Source: Thalassotalea sp. PS06 (lineage in GTDB: Bacteria > Pseudomonadota > Gammaproteobacteria > Enterobacterales > Alteromonadaceae). From it: a stretch of DNA of 64,000 nt. The position numbers and the translations under genes were made by a program. This document shows, piece after piece, positions 56,553 to 63,960 of the stretch (positions are counted from its first letter, which is position 1; each line of letters begins with the position of its first letter). The notes beneath the pieces are model-generated. The model was not told the origin of the DNA. It worked only from the letters and a program-made list of their open reading frames with translations, and made no database searches. The stretch is from positions 2,542,001-2,606,000 of the forward strand of contig NZ_CP041638.1 in NCBI RefSeq assembly GCF_007197775.1, in the 5' to 3' direction.

Positions 56553-57407
56553 TCAATTATTCAGCATCGCTAATTTTTTCCTTATTCTTGCCAGCGCCGT
56601 TGCTTCTATTTGTCTAATTCGTTCTTGGGAAACGCCATATTTTTCAGAAAAATATTTTTGCGTTAATTTTTCTTTTGCTAACCATCTGTTTTCAATAATA
56701 TCCCTTGAGCGCTCATCTAGCTCTTCTATAAGTAATTTGGCTTGCTTGAATACTTTTATATTAAAATCTTGCTGTATTAATTTTGCTGCAAAAGGTTCGG
56801 ACTTATCTTCTAGAATGATATCTGAATGTACGTGTTCATCACCTTCGCCTTTCACTGACGAATTGAGGTAAAAGTCTGAATGTGAGAGTTGCACTTCCAT
56901 GTCAGCAACATCGCCTTCAGAGACTTGCAATTGCTCAGCAATTTCATTTTTTTCTTTGTAAGTTAACCAATGTGTGCTCGACTTTAGTTTACGTAAGTTA
57001 AAAAATAGCTTTCGTTTTGCCTTAGTTGTGGTCGCTTTTACTAAACGCCAGTTCCTTATGACATATTCTTGAATTTCTGCTTTAATGTAATGCACAGCAA
57101 AGCTAGACAACCTCACGCCAAAGTCTAAATTGAATTTTTTTACCGACTTCATCAAACCTATGGTGCCCTCTTGAACCAGGTCATCCAAAGGTAGTCCGTA
57201 GCCTTTGTAGCTTTGAGCAATATAAGCAACAAGCCTTAAATGTGAGAGGATAAGCCTTTGTGCGGCCTCTAAATCATTTCGTTGCTGGTAGTCTTCAAAC
57301 AATGCCCTTTCTTGCTGTTCATCGACGACGGGTTGACGGTTTACAAAGGATAAATACGCTTCGAAGCTGCCCGTACTTTGTAGCACAGGTGTTAGATCAG
57401 TTGTCAT
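56553..57407 (-). CDS. RNA polymerase sigma factor, RpoH paralogue
   Basis: 284 residues. Region 2 is intact (LDDLVQEGTIGLMKSVKKF, about 75-92; SSFAVHYIKAEIQEYVIRNWRLVK), the RpoH-specific box reads KRKLFFNLRK (131-140), and region 4 ends with YGVSQERIRQIEATALARIRKKL. It is clearly of the sigma-32 class but diverged, and is not linked to the ftsYEX genes that usually precede rpoH, so it is a second copy by inference. AAGGAGG lies six bases before the ATG, inside the end of the upstream frame; the 11-base overlap couples translation. Confidence 0.87.
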   Translation of the reverse strand: MTTDLTPVLQSTGSFEAYLSFVNRQPVVDEQQERALFEDYQQRNDLEAAQRLILSHLRLVAYIAQSYKGYGLPLDDLVQEGTIGLMKSVKKFNLDFGVRLSSFAVHYIKAEIQEYVIRNWRLVKATTTKAKRKLFFNLRKLKSSTHWLTYKEKNEIAEQLQVSEGDVADMEVQLSHSDFYLNSSVKGEGDEHVHSDIILEDKSEPFAAKLIQQDFNIKVFKQAKLLIEELDERSRDIIENRWLAKEKLTQKYFSEKYGVSQERIRQIEATALARIRKKLAMLNN

Positions 57408-57699
57408 GCCGGCCTCCTTGCTTGTTCGAGTTATCTGTTAGCACAGAGCTAAGAAAACGCGGATTAAACTGTTTGTGCCAAGGCATTAACATACTGAGAT
57501 CTCGATGTAATTTTTTCTCAAACTGAGATTTGGGTTGAAAAACCTGGTTTTTACCATCGCTCTTCACGCTTGTCTTTGCCTGGAAGTTGGTACTTTCTTT
57601 ACTTTCGGTAACGATAGAAAAAGCCGATAGCCCGATACTAACCGTAATGACTAGTGAAATAATTAGTGCTTTAATGGTCTGTGTGTAAATTGAAGTCAT
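57397..57699 (-). CDS. Small membrane-anchored protein upstream of the RpoH paralogue
   Basis: 100 residues: one helix near the N-terminus (about 9-30, ALIISLVITVSIGLSAFS) then a basic, polar domain (KTSVKSDGKNQVFQPKSQFEKK). It is probably anchored with its tail outside the cytoplasm, or exported. Its start has GAGGA at six bases inside the thermometer hairpin, and its stop lies within the sigma-factor start region. Its family is unknown; a role in controlling the sigma factor is conjecture. Confidence 0.7.
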   Translation of the reverse strand: MTSIYTQTIKALIISLVITVSIGLSAFSIVTESKESTNFQAKTSVKSDGKNQVFQPKSQFEKKLHRDLSMLMPWHKQFNPRFLSSVLTDNSNKQGGRHDN

Positions 57700-58121
57700 G
57701 ATATATCCTCACTATAAGCAATATAAAATAAGTTCAAAATAACGTGCTTGTGTAGACTTAAATTGCCTAAGCCACGAATTGAATTTCTGCTATTTTTTTG
57801 TTTTCCGTTGAACCCTTTTAAATCAGCAGCATAGTCTAAATGCTCGGCAACAGTCATATCAGGATAAAGGGGCAGACTTTCTGGTAAATAGCCTAAGTGT
57901 TGTTGCAGTAATTCGGCATTTTTCCCAAGCGAAATGCCGTCGAGGGAAACGTCTCCGTCGTCAGCTTCTAAATAGCCACTGACTATTTTCATAATGGTGG
58001 TTTTACCCGCTCCGTTATGTCCTAAAAGACCAATAATCTCGCCTTTTTTAATTGAAAAACTCACATCATCTACAGTGATAAAACTGCCATAGCTGCGAGT
58101 CAAATGTCTCACATCAAGCAT
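57696..58121 (-). pseudogene. Truncated ABC-transporter ATPase
   Basis: 141 residues from the ATG at 58121 (GGGGA upstream). Walker A GHNGAGKT (34-41) and the Q-loop region (LGYLPESLPLYPDM) are as in GldA-type ATPases, but homology stops near residue 108. The signature LSGGQ, Walker B and switch His are absent; an unrelated 30-residue tail ends in ATGA overlap with the next gene. No permease follows. Without the second half it cannot hydrolyse ATP normally, so I call it a pseudogene. Confidence 0.75.
57702..57725 (-). promoter_or_regulatory. ROSE-like RNA thermometer hairpin before the RpoH-paralogue unit
   Basis: On the minus strand UAUAUU(G)CUU pairs with GAGGAUAUA, one G unpaired, loop AUAGU. 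The ribosome binding site GAGGA is inside the stem. This is the same arrangement as in the two hsp20 leaders. Confidence 0.7.
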
Positions 58122-58394
58122 GGTAGTCCCCACGTTTACTGAATGTTAGTTTTTATGGTGATTAAACGTTGCGTTGCATTAATTGCACATGCACCCTTGA
58201 ACGGTACGTTTGAAAGGTTCGAAAAATACATTGTTAAATGTCTCCATGGTTGCAGGGAAAATTCCCGAAAACAAAGTACAAAACGAGTTCGATTTTTTGA
58301 TATGGGCAAAATTTACTGATTCAAGTTATTTGTCCTTATTTTTTGATCCTATAAACAACACGACTATGATTGGTGCATTAATGGGGGCGATAAA

Positions 58395-58417
58395 TTGGGG
58401 GGAATAAATCCCCCCAA
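58395..58417 (-). terminator. Hairpin after hsp20 copy 2
   Basis: TTGGGGGG pairs with CCCCCCAA around a 7-base loop, nine bases beyond the stop. T-run weak. Confidence 0.6.
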
Positions 58418-58425
58418 ACAACGCC

Positions 58426-58908
58426 CTAAGCCGCTTTATCAGCCTTTGTTACTTTTTCACCATCAGCTTTATGTTCAATCGCTTGCGCTTTTGTGTTAAT
58501 CGCAATTGACTTTGGTTTCATCGCCTCAGGGATCTCTTTCACTAAATCTATGGTTAATAGACCGTTGGAAAGATCAGCATGAGTAACTTCGACATAATCA
58601 GCTAAGTTGAATTTACGCTCAAAGGTTCGATTGGCAATACCGTGGTAAAGATATTCACGTTCATCCTTACTACGTTGACTGCCACGCACCGTAAGTACGC
58701 CTTTTTCAACCTGTATATCAAGCTCATCATGTGAAAAGCCTGCTACCGCAAGGGTTATTGCATAACGATTATCATCGATAATTTCGATATTGTAAGGAGG
58801 GTAACCGCTTGGCGTTGCATCCGATGTTAATGCGCTATCAAGCAATGACGCTAAACGGTCAAAACCGATACTACTGCGGTATAATGGGGTTAAATCAACT
58901 GAGTTCAT
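58426..58908 (-). CDS. ibpA: Small heat-shock protein, Hsp20/IbpA-like, paralogue
   Basis: 160 residues from the ATG at 58908, with GGAGGA six bases upstream; the longer frame to 58947 would read through the leader. N-terminus DLTPLYRSSIGFDRLASLLD and domain end GLLTIDLVKEIPE match IbpA. Similar throughout to the first copy, but with a longer acidic and basic tail (HKADGEKVTKADKAA). Confidence 0.93.
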   Translation of the reverse strand: MNSVDLTPLYRSSIGFDRLASLLDSALTSDATPSGYPPYNIEIIDDNRYAITLAVAGFSHDELDIQVEKGVLTVRGSQRSKDEREYLYHGIANRTFERKFNLADYVEVTHADLSNGLLTIDLVKEIPEAMKPKSIAINTKAQAIEHKADGEKVTKADKAA

Positions 58909-58910
58909 AA

Positions 58911-58935
58911 TATATCCTCCGATTGAAGCAACATA
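58911..58935 (-). promoter_or_regulatory. ROSE-like RNA thermometer hairpin, hsp20 copy 2
   Basis: UAUGUU(G)CUUC pairs with GGAGGAUAUA with one unpaired G and an AAUC loop. The whole ribosome binding site is sequestered. Confidence 0.75.
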
Positions 58936-58993
58936 CAATAAAAACAATTAACGTGGCCTGGTTTCTTTACAAGACAACGTGCCACAATTATTT

Positions 58994-59021
58994 ATTTGGG
59001 GATAAAAATGAAAAACCCAAG
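58994..59021 (-). promoter_or_regulatory. Sigma-32 promoter of hsp20 copy 2
   Basis: Minus strand CTTGGG (59021-59016), 14 bases, then CCCCAAAT (59001-58994). The -35 differs from the ideal CTTGAA in one position. Confidence 0.75.
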
Positions 59022-59132
59022 AGGATTTTGTTAATTATTTGGTAGGAGAAAGTCTATCATTCGCTTTTCGGCCGCTAGCCGCTCAGCTAACTTATCGGAA
59101 AGTAAGGACCAGCACAAAGCTTCGCAACGTCA

Positions 59133-60542
59133 CTATTGTGAAACCTTCCAGACTCTGAATGTCCGGCCTTTGAGTTTTCCTGTTTCTAACTTTTTTAACG
59201 CATCGTTGGCGACAGACTTTTGAACCGCAACATAGGCGCAAAAATCAAATACATTGATTTTCCCTACCGCTTGTCCGTTGATACCACCTTTGCCGGTCAA
59301 CGCTCCTAAAATATCTCCAGGGCGAACTTTTTGTTTTTTCCCGCCGTCAATTCTCAGCGTTACCATTGTTGGTTTATAGACTGGTTGCGATGCATTCAGT
59401 GCTGGTAATTCAGAATCCGTTATGGTGATATTTTGATACTCTTCAATGCTGATTAGCTTCTGTGCGTCTCGGTCTAAATAAAGGCTACACGCATAACCTT
59501 GCTCACCAGCACGACCAGTTCGTCCTGCACGGTGTACGTGGGTGTCCGGATCATGAGCGATATCGTAGTTTATTACCGCATCGAGCTTATCTACGTCCAA
59601 CCCGCGGGCAGCCACATCGGTGGCGACTAAAATGGAAACACTTTTATTGGCAAAACGGACTAAAGTTTGTTCGCGCTGCTTTTGTTCTAAATCTCCATTT
59701 AATACCAGCGAGGAAAAGCCGAAATCAGCAAGGTAATCCGCTACTTCAAAGCTCGCTTGCTTAGTATTGCAAAATATAACGCAGGACTCGGGCTTACGTT
59801 CGAGTAACAAAGCTTTGGTTATTTCGAGCTTGTGCTGTTGATTATCCGCACGGTAGAAATATTGGCTTATTGAACTGTGATTTTCACTGCCGTCTACTTT
59901 TACCATCACAGGTTCTTTCAGTATTTTACTTGCAACACTCTGAATTTGTTCGGGAAACGTAGCACTGAACAATAAACTTTGACGACTAACAGGCGCTGCT
60001 GCAACCAATGCATCAATCGCGGGCTGAAACCCCATATCAAGCATTTTATCTGCTTCATCCAGAACCAGGGTATTTAATTCCTCGAGACTGATTCGGCCTC
60101 TTTCTAAGTGATCTAAAATTCGTCCCGGTGTTCCGACGATAATATGAGCACCATGCTCCAAAGAGCCAATTTGTGGGCCCATGGGTACGCCGCCACATAA
60201 GGTCAATACTTTAATGTTGTGAATGCCACGGGCGAGTTTTCTGACTTCTTTAGCGACTTGATCGGCAAGTTCTCGTGTTGGGCATAACACCATTGCCTGA
60301 ATACGAAATCGTTTCACTCGCAAATTTTGCAGCAACCCCAATCCGAAAGCCGCTGTCTTTCCGGAACCGGTTTTCGCTTGTGCGATGACATCTTTGCCAT
60401 TTAACACCTGAGGCAGACTTTTTGCCTGAACGGGTGTCATTTGCTCATAACCCAGGGTCGCTAAATTTGACATTAATTCTGGCTTTAGGGAGAGCTGTGA
60501 GAAACAAGAGTTATCGGGCATCGATGAAGTTGAATTAGACAA
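59133..60542 (-). CDS. dbpA: ATP-dependent RNA helicase DbpA
   Basis: 469 residues: DEAD-box core (AKTGSGKTAAFG at about 55, PTRELADQV, DEAD, SATF, HRAGRTGRAG) plus the C-terminal RNA-binding domain (TLRIDGGKKQKVRPGDILGALTG) that recognises hairpin 92 of 23S rRNA. The region GGINGQAVGKINVFDFCAYVAV is a DbpA signature. Starts with TTG at 60542, preceded by AAGGCG; the ATG seven codons later lacks a ribosome site. Acts in large-subunit assembly. Confidence 0.93.
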   Translation of the reverse strand: MSNSTSSMPDNSCFSQLSLKPELMSNLATLGYEQMTPVQAKSLPQVLNGKDVIAQAKTGSGKTAAFGLGLLQNLRVKRFRIQAMVLCPTRELADQVAKEVRKLARGIHNIKVLTLCGGVPMGPQIGSLEHGAHIIVGTPGRILDHLERGRISLEELNTLVLDEADKMLDMGFQPAIDALVAAAPVSRQSLLFSATFPEQIQSVASKILKEPVMVKVDGSENHSSISQYFYRADNQQHKLEITKALLLERKPESCVIFCNTKQASFEVADYLADFGFSSLVLNGDLEQKQREQTLVRFANKSVSILVATDVAARGLDVDKLDAVINYDIAHDPDTHVHRAGRTGRAGEQGYACSLYLDRDAQKLISIEEYQNITITDSELPALNASQPVYKPTMVTLRIDGGKKQKVRPGDILGALTGKGGINGQAVGKINVFDFCAYVAVQKSVANDALKKLETGKLKGRTFRVWKVSQ

Positions 60543-61118
60543 AATAGCGCCTTAAAAAAGATGAGTAAAAATACCGTTTCATTATATACGATAGCACCCC
60601 TCTTAAATATGTGATCTAGTCAGAATTGCCTCGCGGGCATTTCTGCATGGGCAAATATGAAGAAACGAGCTATTTAATTGACCCAGTCATAATATTCGAT
60701 TCAATAAATTGAAAAATTTACCTTTTCAAATATATGCTGAGTGATCAGTCATTCATGTGGATTGATTTAACTATGCAGCGTTAAATTGGATAGGCTATTG
60801 ATTGATAGCTACTATGTTGCAATGAACGAGGGATTTAAAAGCTTAAGATAAAAGCCACTTTATAAAAAGTGTTCTTTGAGCTGGTGAATTGAATCTAAGT
60901 TTTTGTTTGCCGTCAGTATCGTTGAAAGTGACAGTGTTCTTATTTACCGCAACTTCTGATATTGGTGGGTTTCGATAATAACAATTTGAATTGCCGATTA
61001 AAAAGCGCATTCATTTCCTTATAAAATAAATTGTGTACCTCTAATTGAGTATAAGAAGCAATTATTGCAAATAGATGACAAGCTTAACGTTCGTCAAGCT
61101 TGTCATTAAATTCGTCTG
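60543..61118. other. 576-base gap without a recognised gene
   Basis: A/T-rich, no open frame above 50 codons worth keeping, no tRNA, no long repeat. Part must be the dbpA promoter. Confidence 0.4.
61075..61106 (-). terminator. Palindromic hairpin after the cold-shock gene
   Basis: ATGACAAGCTT and its complement with inner ACG/CGT form an almost perfect 32-base palindrome, 13 bases beyond the stop. No T-run, so a possible terminator or RNA end. Confidence 0.55.
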
Positions 61119-61328
61119 TTAGATAACAGTCACGTTAGCCGCTTGTGGGCCTTTTTGACCTTGTTCTACAACAAATTCAACCTGCTGACCTTCCGCAAGG
61201 CTTTTGAAACCATCGGAAACGATTGAACGAAAGTGTACGAACACATCTTTGCTGCCATCAGTTGGTGTAATAAAACCAAAACCTTTAGTTTCGTTGAACC
61301 ACTTTACAGTACCTGTAGTTTTAGACAT
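61119..61328 (-). CDS. cspA: Cold-shock protein, CspA family
   Basis: 69 residues with RNP1 KGFGFIT and RNP2 VFVHF motifs; [11 protein letters not shown] start. Single-stranded nucleic-acid chaperone. TAGGAGAG precedes the ATG. Whether it is cold-induced is not shown; the leader of over 100 bases allows for it. The paralogue letter (A, C, D or E) is not resolvable. Confidence 0.95.
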   Translation of the reverse strand: MSKTTGTVKWFNETKGFGFITPTDGSKDVFVHFRSIVSDGFKSLAEGQQVEFVVEQGQKGPQAANVTVI

Positions 61329-61582
61329 AAAACTCTCCTATTAAATAAAATTATCAATGTGCGTAAGTTACGCATGTTGCTAAAAAAGAACTAACTTAAG
61401 CGAATAGCTTTAAACAATGATTAAGGAGAGAAACAAATAGTGACTAACTTTAAACTAAGACGTAGAAGCGATGATCGATTATCGGGTAGAACATTTTAAC
61501 GAGGTGAAGTCTAACATGTGATTCGCTGATTTACCATTTATCGTACATTTATTTTACATTGAAAGCTTTTTACAAACAGCTT
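61329..61582. other. Leader and upstream region of the cold-shock gene
   Basis: A/T-rich region that must contain the promoter and 5' leader. I cannot identify a cold box with confidence. Confidence 0.35.
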
Positions 61583-61777
61583 ATGCAGAATTTGCCTTCC
61601 ATTCTGCATTGTCCGCAGGCATCGTTTTTCGATGTCTGTCAGCGTCCGAAATTTCTAATTTTGGACTGTCAGCGGTCTGATTTTATCGGACCGTCACCCT
61701 TTCGATTTCTAACGATTAGTCAGTATTCGAAAGAAATCGAATGTCGCCCTTAGTCATTTTGTTAAAAACAAAATGAC
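61583..61777. repeat. Array of six different hairpins joined by GTC-containing linkers
   Basis: Hairpins at 61583-61609 (9-bp stem), 61618-61636 (7), 61644-61666 (10), 61674-61692 (8), 61701-61741 (9) and 61753-61777 (11, perfect). Stems differ in sequence, but the linkers are alike: GTCCGC, TGTCAGC, TGTCAGC, GTCACC, TGTCGCC. No CRISPR repeat pattern. See findings. Confidence 0.65.
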
Positions 61778-61940
61778 GCCAATCACCACGGATACTCTTG
61801 CTGGTTGCGACAGAAACCACCATTTGCCCCCTCATCGGGTAAGGTTGCCAGCCATAGTGGCGTTGTTGCGCTTTGCACTGGGGTTAGCGGCACACTAGCT
61901 CAAACGAAAACTGTCGAATAATACCAATCCCATTAAATTA

Positions 61941-62207
61941 GTGGATATCATTCACAACCAAGCGGATCATAACGCTCTATTTGCTCTTTATGACCGACAA
62001 CGTAAAGACCTGGCAGTAGAGTTTGTGCAAAAGCATACCATCGAAAATAAAAAGCTGATGGAATCCACCGACCCCAATATTCAGGAAAAACGCCAGCAGA
62101 TGTTTATGGAAACCGCTGCAGAACCCAAAAAGGCCAGAGCCTTTATGATGGAGCGTGCCATGTTTAATTGCCTGAGCAATTCATTGACGGTGAAGCAATC
62201 GAAATAA
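61941..62207 (+). pseudogene. C-terminal fragment of a probable FAD-dependent monooxygenase
   Basis: An 88-codon frame whose sequence (LYDRQRKDLAVEFVQKHTIENKKLM and AAEPKKARAFMMERAMFNCL) resembles the end of aromatic-ring FAD monooxygenases as I remember them. The FAD-binding N-terminus is missing. The frame begins with GTG within 20 bases of an ATACCAATCCCATTAA repeat end (61923-61938), which suggests the gene was cut there. Other identities are possible. Confidence 0.4.
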
Positions 62208-62420
62208 GCACAGGGAATGGCCAAACTTTGTTCGTAAAAAATTCTGCTGTACGGGGATAAGAATGATTGGCGAACAATTGTCGGTGAACAATTGCTCTAA
62301 GGGTGACTACTTCGCCTGCTGGGCGGTTGAGAGGTGGAGACTTCGTCGGTGGAGTTGCGCTTGCCAAGCGGTTATGGGGTGAGGACGTTGTCGAAAGAGC
62401 AATAGATTTAGGCTCTTCGT

Positions 62421-62652
62421 TGTCACCTTAAATTCGCGTTGTATGCGGATTTTGACACCTGCTTGAAAGTTGTCCATTTCAAGCTGACACCTTTAACCGT
62501 TGATAAGTTAAAGAAACGGTTAAACCCTAATTTGACACCTGCTTGAAAGTTGTCCATTTCAAGCTGACACCTTTAACCGTTGATAAGTTAAAGAAACGGT
62601 TAAACCCTAATTTGACACCTGCTTGAAAGTTGTCCATTTCAAGCTGACACCT
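62421..62652. repeat. 80-base tandem repeat of hairpins with TGACACCT linkers
   Basis: A period of 80 bases begins at 62454, 62534 and 62614 (2.5 copies, essentially identical). Each unit has GCTTGAAA/TTTCAAGC (8-bp stem), TGACACCT, TTTAACCGTT/AACGGTTAAA (10-bp stem), then TGACACCT again. A further hairpin AAATTCGC/GCGGATTT lies before the first unit, following GTCACC. Confidence 0.85.
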
Positions 62653-62730
62653 CTTTACCTGTCAAATCTGTTATCATCCAACAACTAATTTTCTGAATTC
62701 TATCGTTTGACTTCTGAACGCTAATTTCTT

Positions 62731-62982
62731 ATGGCTAAACCGAATAAAAGACTGCCAACCAAAACCGTAAAAGTGATATGCAGTAACTGCAATCAGCTAT
62801 TGTTCAAATACAAAAAAGGTGGCACTGGTGCCCTGATTAAGTGCTTTAAAGAAAGGATTATTGAGGATAATACCCAGCAACCAGGAATATGTCCCAATTG
62901 TCAGACTGAGTTCGCCAGGGATACTCTGGTTCGGGGCACACCAGCGTTTAAGATTATTGGCACTAAGGCGAAGCAAAGGTAG
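62731..62982 (+). CDS. Small zinc-ribbon protein, unknown
   Basis: 83 residues with CSNCNQLLFKYKKGG and CPNCQTEF, two CxxC pairs about 37 residues apart, so a zinc ribbon. Basic overall (N-terminal KPNKRLPTK, C-terminal TKAKQR), which suggests nucleic-acid binding. The ribosome site is poor. It lies between two blocks of hairpin repeats; a 11-bp perfect hairpin follows. Confidence 0.7.
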   Translation: MAKPNKRLPTKTVKVICSNCNQLLFKYKKGGTGALIKCFKERIIEDNTQQPGICPNCQTEFARDTLVRGTPAFKIIGTKAKQR

Positions 62983-62984
62983 CT

Positions 62985-63009
62985 CAGAACCAAACGTTGT
63001 TTGGTTCTG
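62985..63009 (+). terminator. Perfect hairpin after the zinc-ribbon gene
   Basis: CAGAACCAAAC pairs with GTTTGGTTCTG around GTT, two bases past the stop. No T-run, so it may belong to the repeat family rather than be a true terminator. Confidence 0.5.
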
Positions 63010-63108
63010 TAAAAGAAAACAGACTAGCGTCGAGAGACAGAACCTTTTCGTTGTCAGGTTCAAGGTGACAGATTAACATCGAGAGACAAGTAGGTTTTGG
63101 CTCTTCAT

Positions 63109-63200
63109 TGACACCTAAAGCGACTCACATGTCGCTTTTGACACCGCTTGAAAGCTTTCCATTTCAAGCTGACACCTTTTAAAGATTGAACCTTTAAGGG
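63109..63200. repeat. Second block of TGACACCT-linked hairpins
   Basis: TGACACCT, AAAGCGAC/GTCGCTTT (perfect 8), TGACACC, GCTTGAAA/TTTCAAGC (8, as in the block at 62421), TGACACCTT, then a weaker TTAAAG/CTTTAA stem. The preceding GGCTCTTCATTGACACC resembles GGCTCTTCGTTGTCACC at 62411. Confidence 0.75.
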
Positions 63201-63222
63201 AAACTTCAACGGTTCATTGCCT

Positions 63223-63663
63223 TTATCTTACAATCGCAATCTGATTTTCAGCGTGATCGATGTAGCTGGCGTAGTTATCCAGGATTTCCTGAGCTTTTTC
63301 TTCTGAGCCGGCGATTTCATTTAAGGCTTTGCGCCAGGCCATACCATTAGGGTTTTGCTCCCAGGTCATGTCCTCAACGCCGTTCTCCATATGCCAAACC
63401 ACGAGCAAATCGTAATCGCCGGTATGCATCTCCATAACTACTTCTGGCATTGGTGTTTTGGCTTTTTCCGAGGCCTTTTTATAGTAATCACTGATGATTT
63501 TTAATGCAGCGTCCCGTTTACCTATTTTATAGGTAATTTGCACAATGTTTTTCCATTTAACGCTTTCATCATAACGCTTGCCTTCTTCAGCACTAGCAGA
63601 CGTTAAAGTCAGTGTAGTGGCGCAAATGATAGAGCCCGCCACGAGCAGTAGTTTCTTCAACAT
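63223..63663 (-). CDS. Exported protein, unknown family
   Basis: 146 residues with a signal peptide (LLLVAGSIICATTLTLTSASA, cleavage after ASA near 25). Mature part is mixed alpha/beta with TYKIGKRDAALKIISDYYKKA and DLLVVWHMENGVEDM, and no cysteines, reminiscent of small ferredoxin-like (ABM/NIPSNAP-type) folds; not asserted. AGAGGAACG precedes the ATG. Periplasmic by prediction. Confidence 0.72.
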   Translation of the reverse strand: MLKKLLLVAGSIICATTLTLTSASAEEGKRYDESVKWKNIVQITYKIGKRDAALKIISDYYKKASEKAKTPMPEVVMEMHTGDYDLLVVWHMENGVEDMTWEQNPNGMAWRKALNEIAGSEEKAQEILDNYASYIDHAENQIAIVR

Positions 63664-63866
63664 GGAATCGTTCCTCTGTGTATGTTTGATAGATTCACAA
63701 GTAAATAATCAGCGGGTACAGGCAGAAGACTCACCGCCACGGCAAGTACAACCTTGTGAAGTTTTATGACAACTTTGTTACAACATTATGAAATACATAT
63801 AGAAATGTAGACAAAAAAGGCGGGGATTTCAAAATCAGCTAACGCAGATTTTTGAAACTCCCAGTG

Positions 63867-63960
63867 CACAGTGCACAGACGACAGAATTCAGAAAAAGCT
63901 CACTTGCCAAGATTTCCGCAGTCTGCCATCCGCTGTCTGCCGTCCAGAGATTTTGGCTCT
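63867..63960. repeat. GTCTGC-type dispersed repeat, inverted copy
   Basis: Reverse complement matches the units at 49920 and 50067 in GATGGCAGACTGCGG, ATCTTGGCAAGT and TCTGTGCACTGTGCAC. It is bordered by a GAGATTTTG/CAAAATCTC hairpin, as at 50038. Confidence 0.7.

Noticed and set aside
58210..58407. 65-codon frame between the ABC fragment and hsp20
   Set aside because: Non-ATG start, no ribosome site, runs into the terminator hairpin of hsp20 copy 2.
61559..61753. 64-codon frame over the hairpin array
   Set aside because: The sequence is explained by consecutive palindromes; no start signal.
61583..62652. CRISPR array or integron attC cassettes
   Set aside because: CRISPR needs one repeat with unique spacers and nearby cas genes; here the linkers are conserved and the palindromes vary. 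attC sites would need R boxes and cassette genes, which I do not see.
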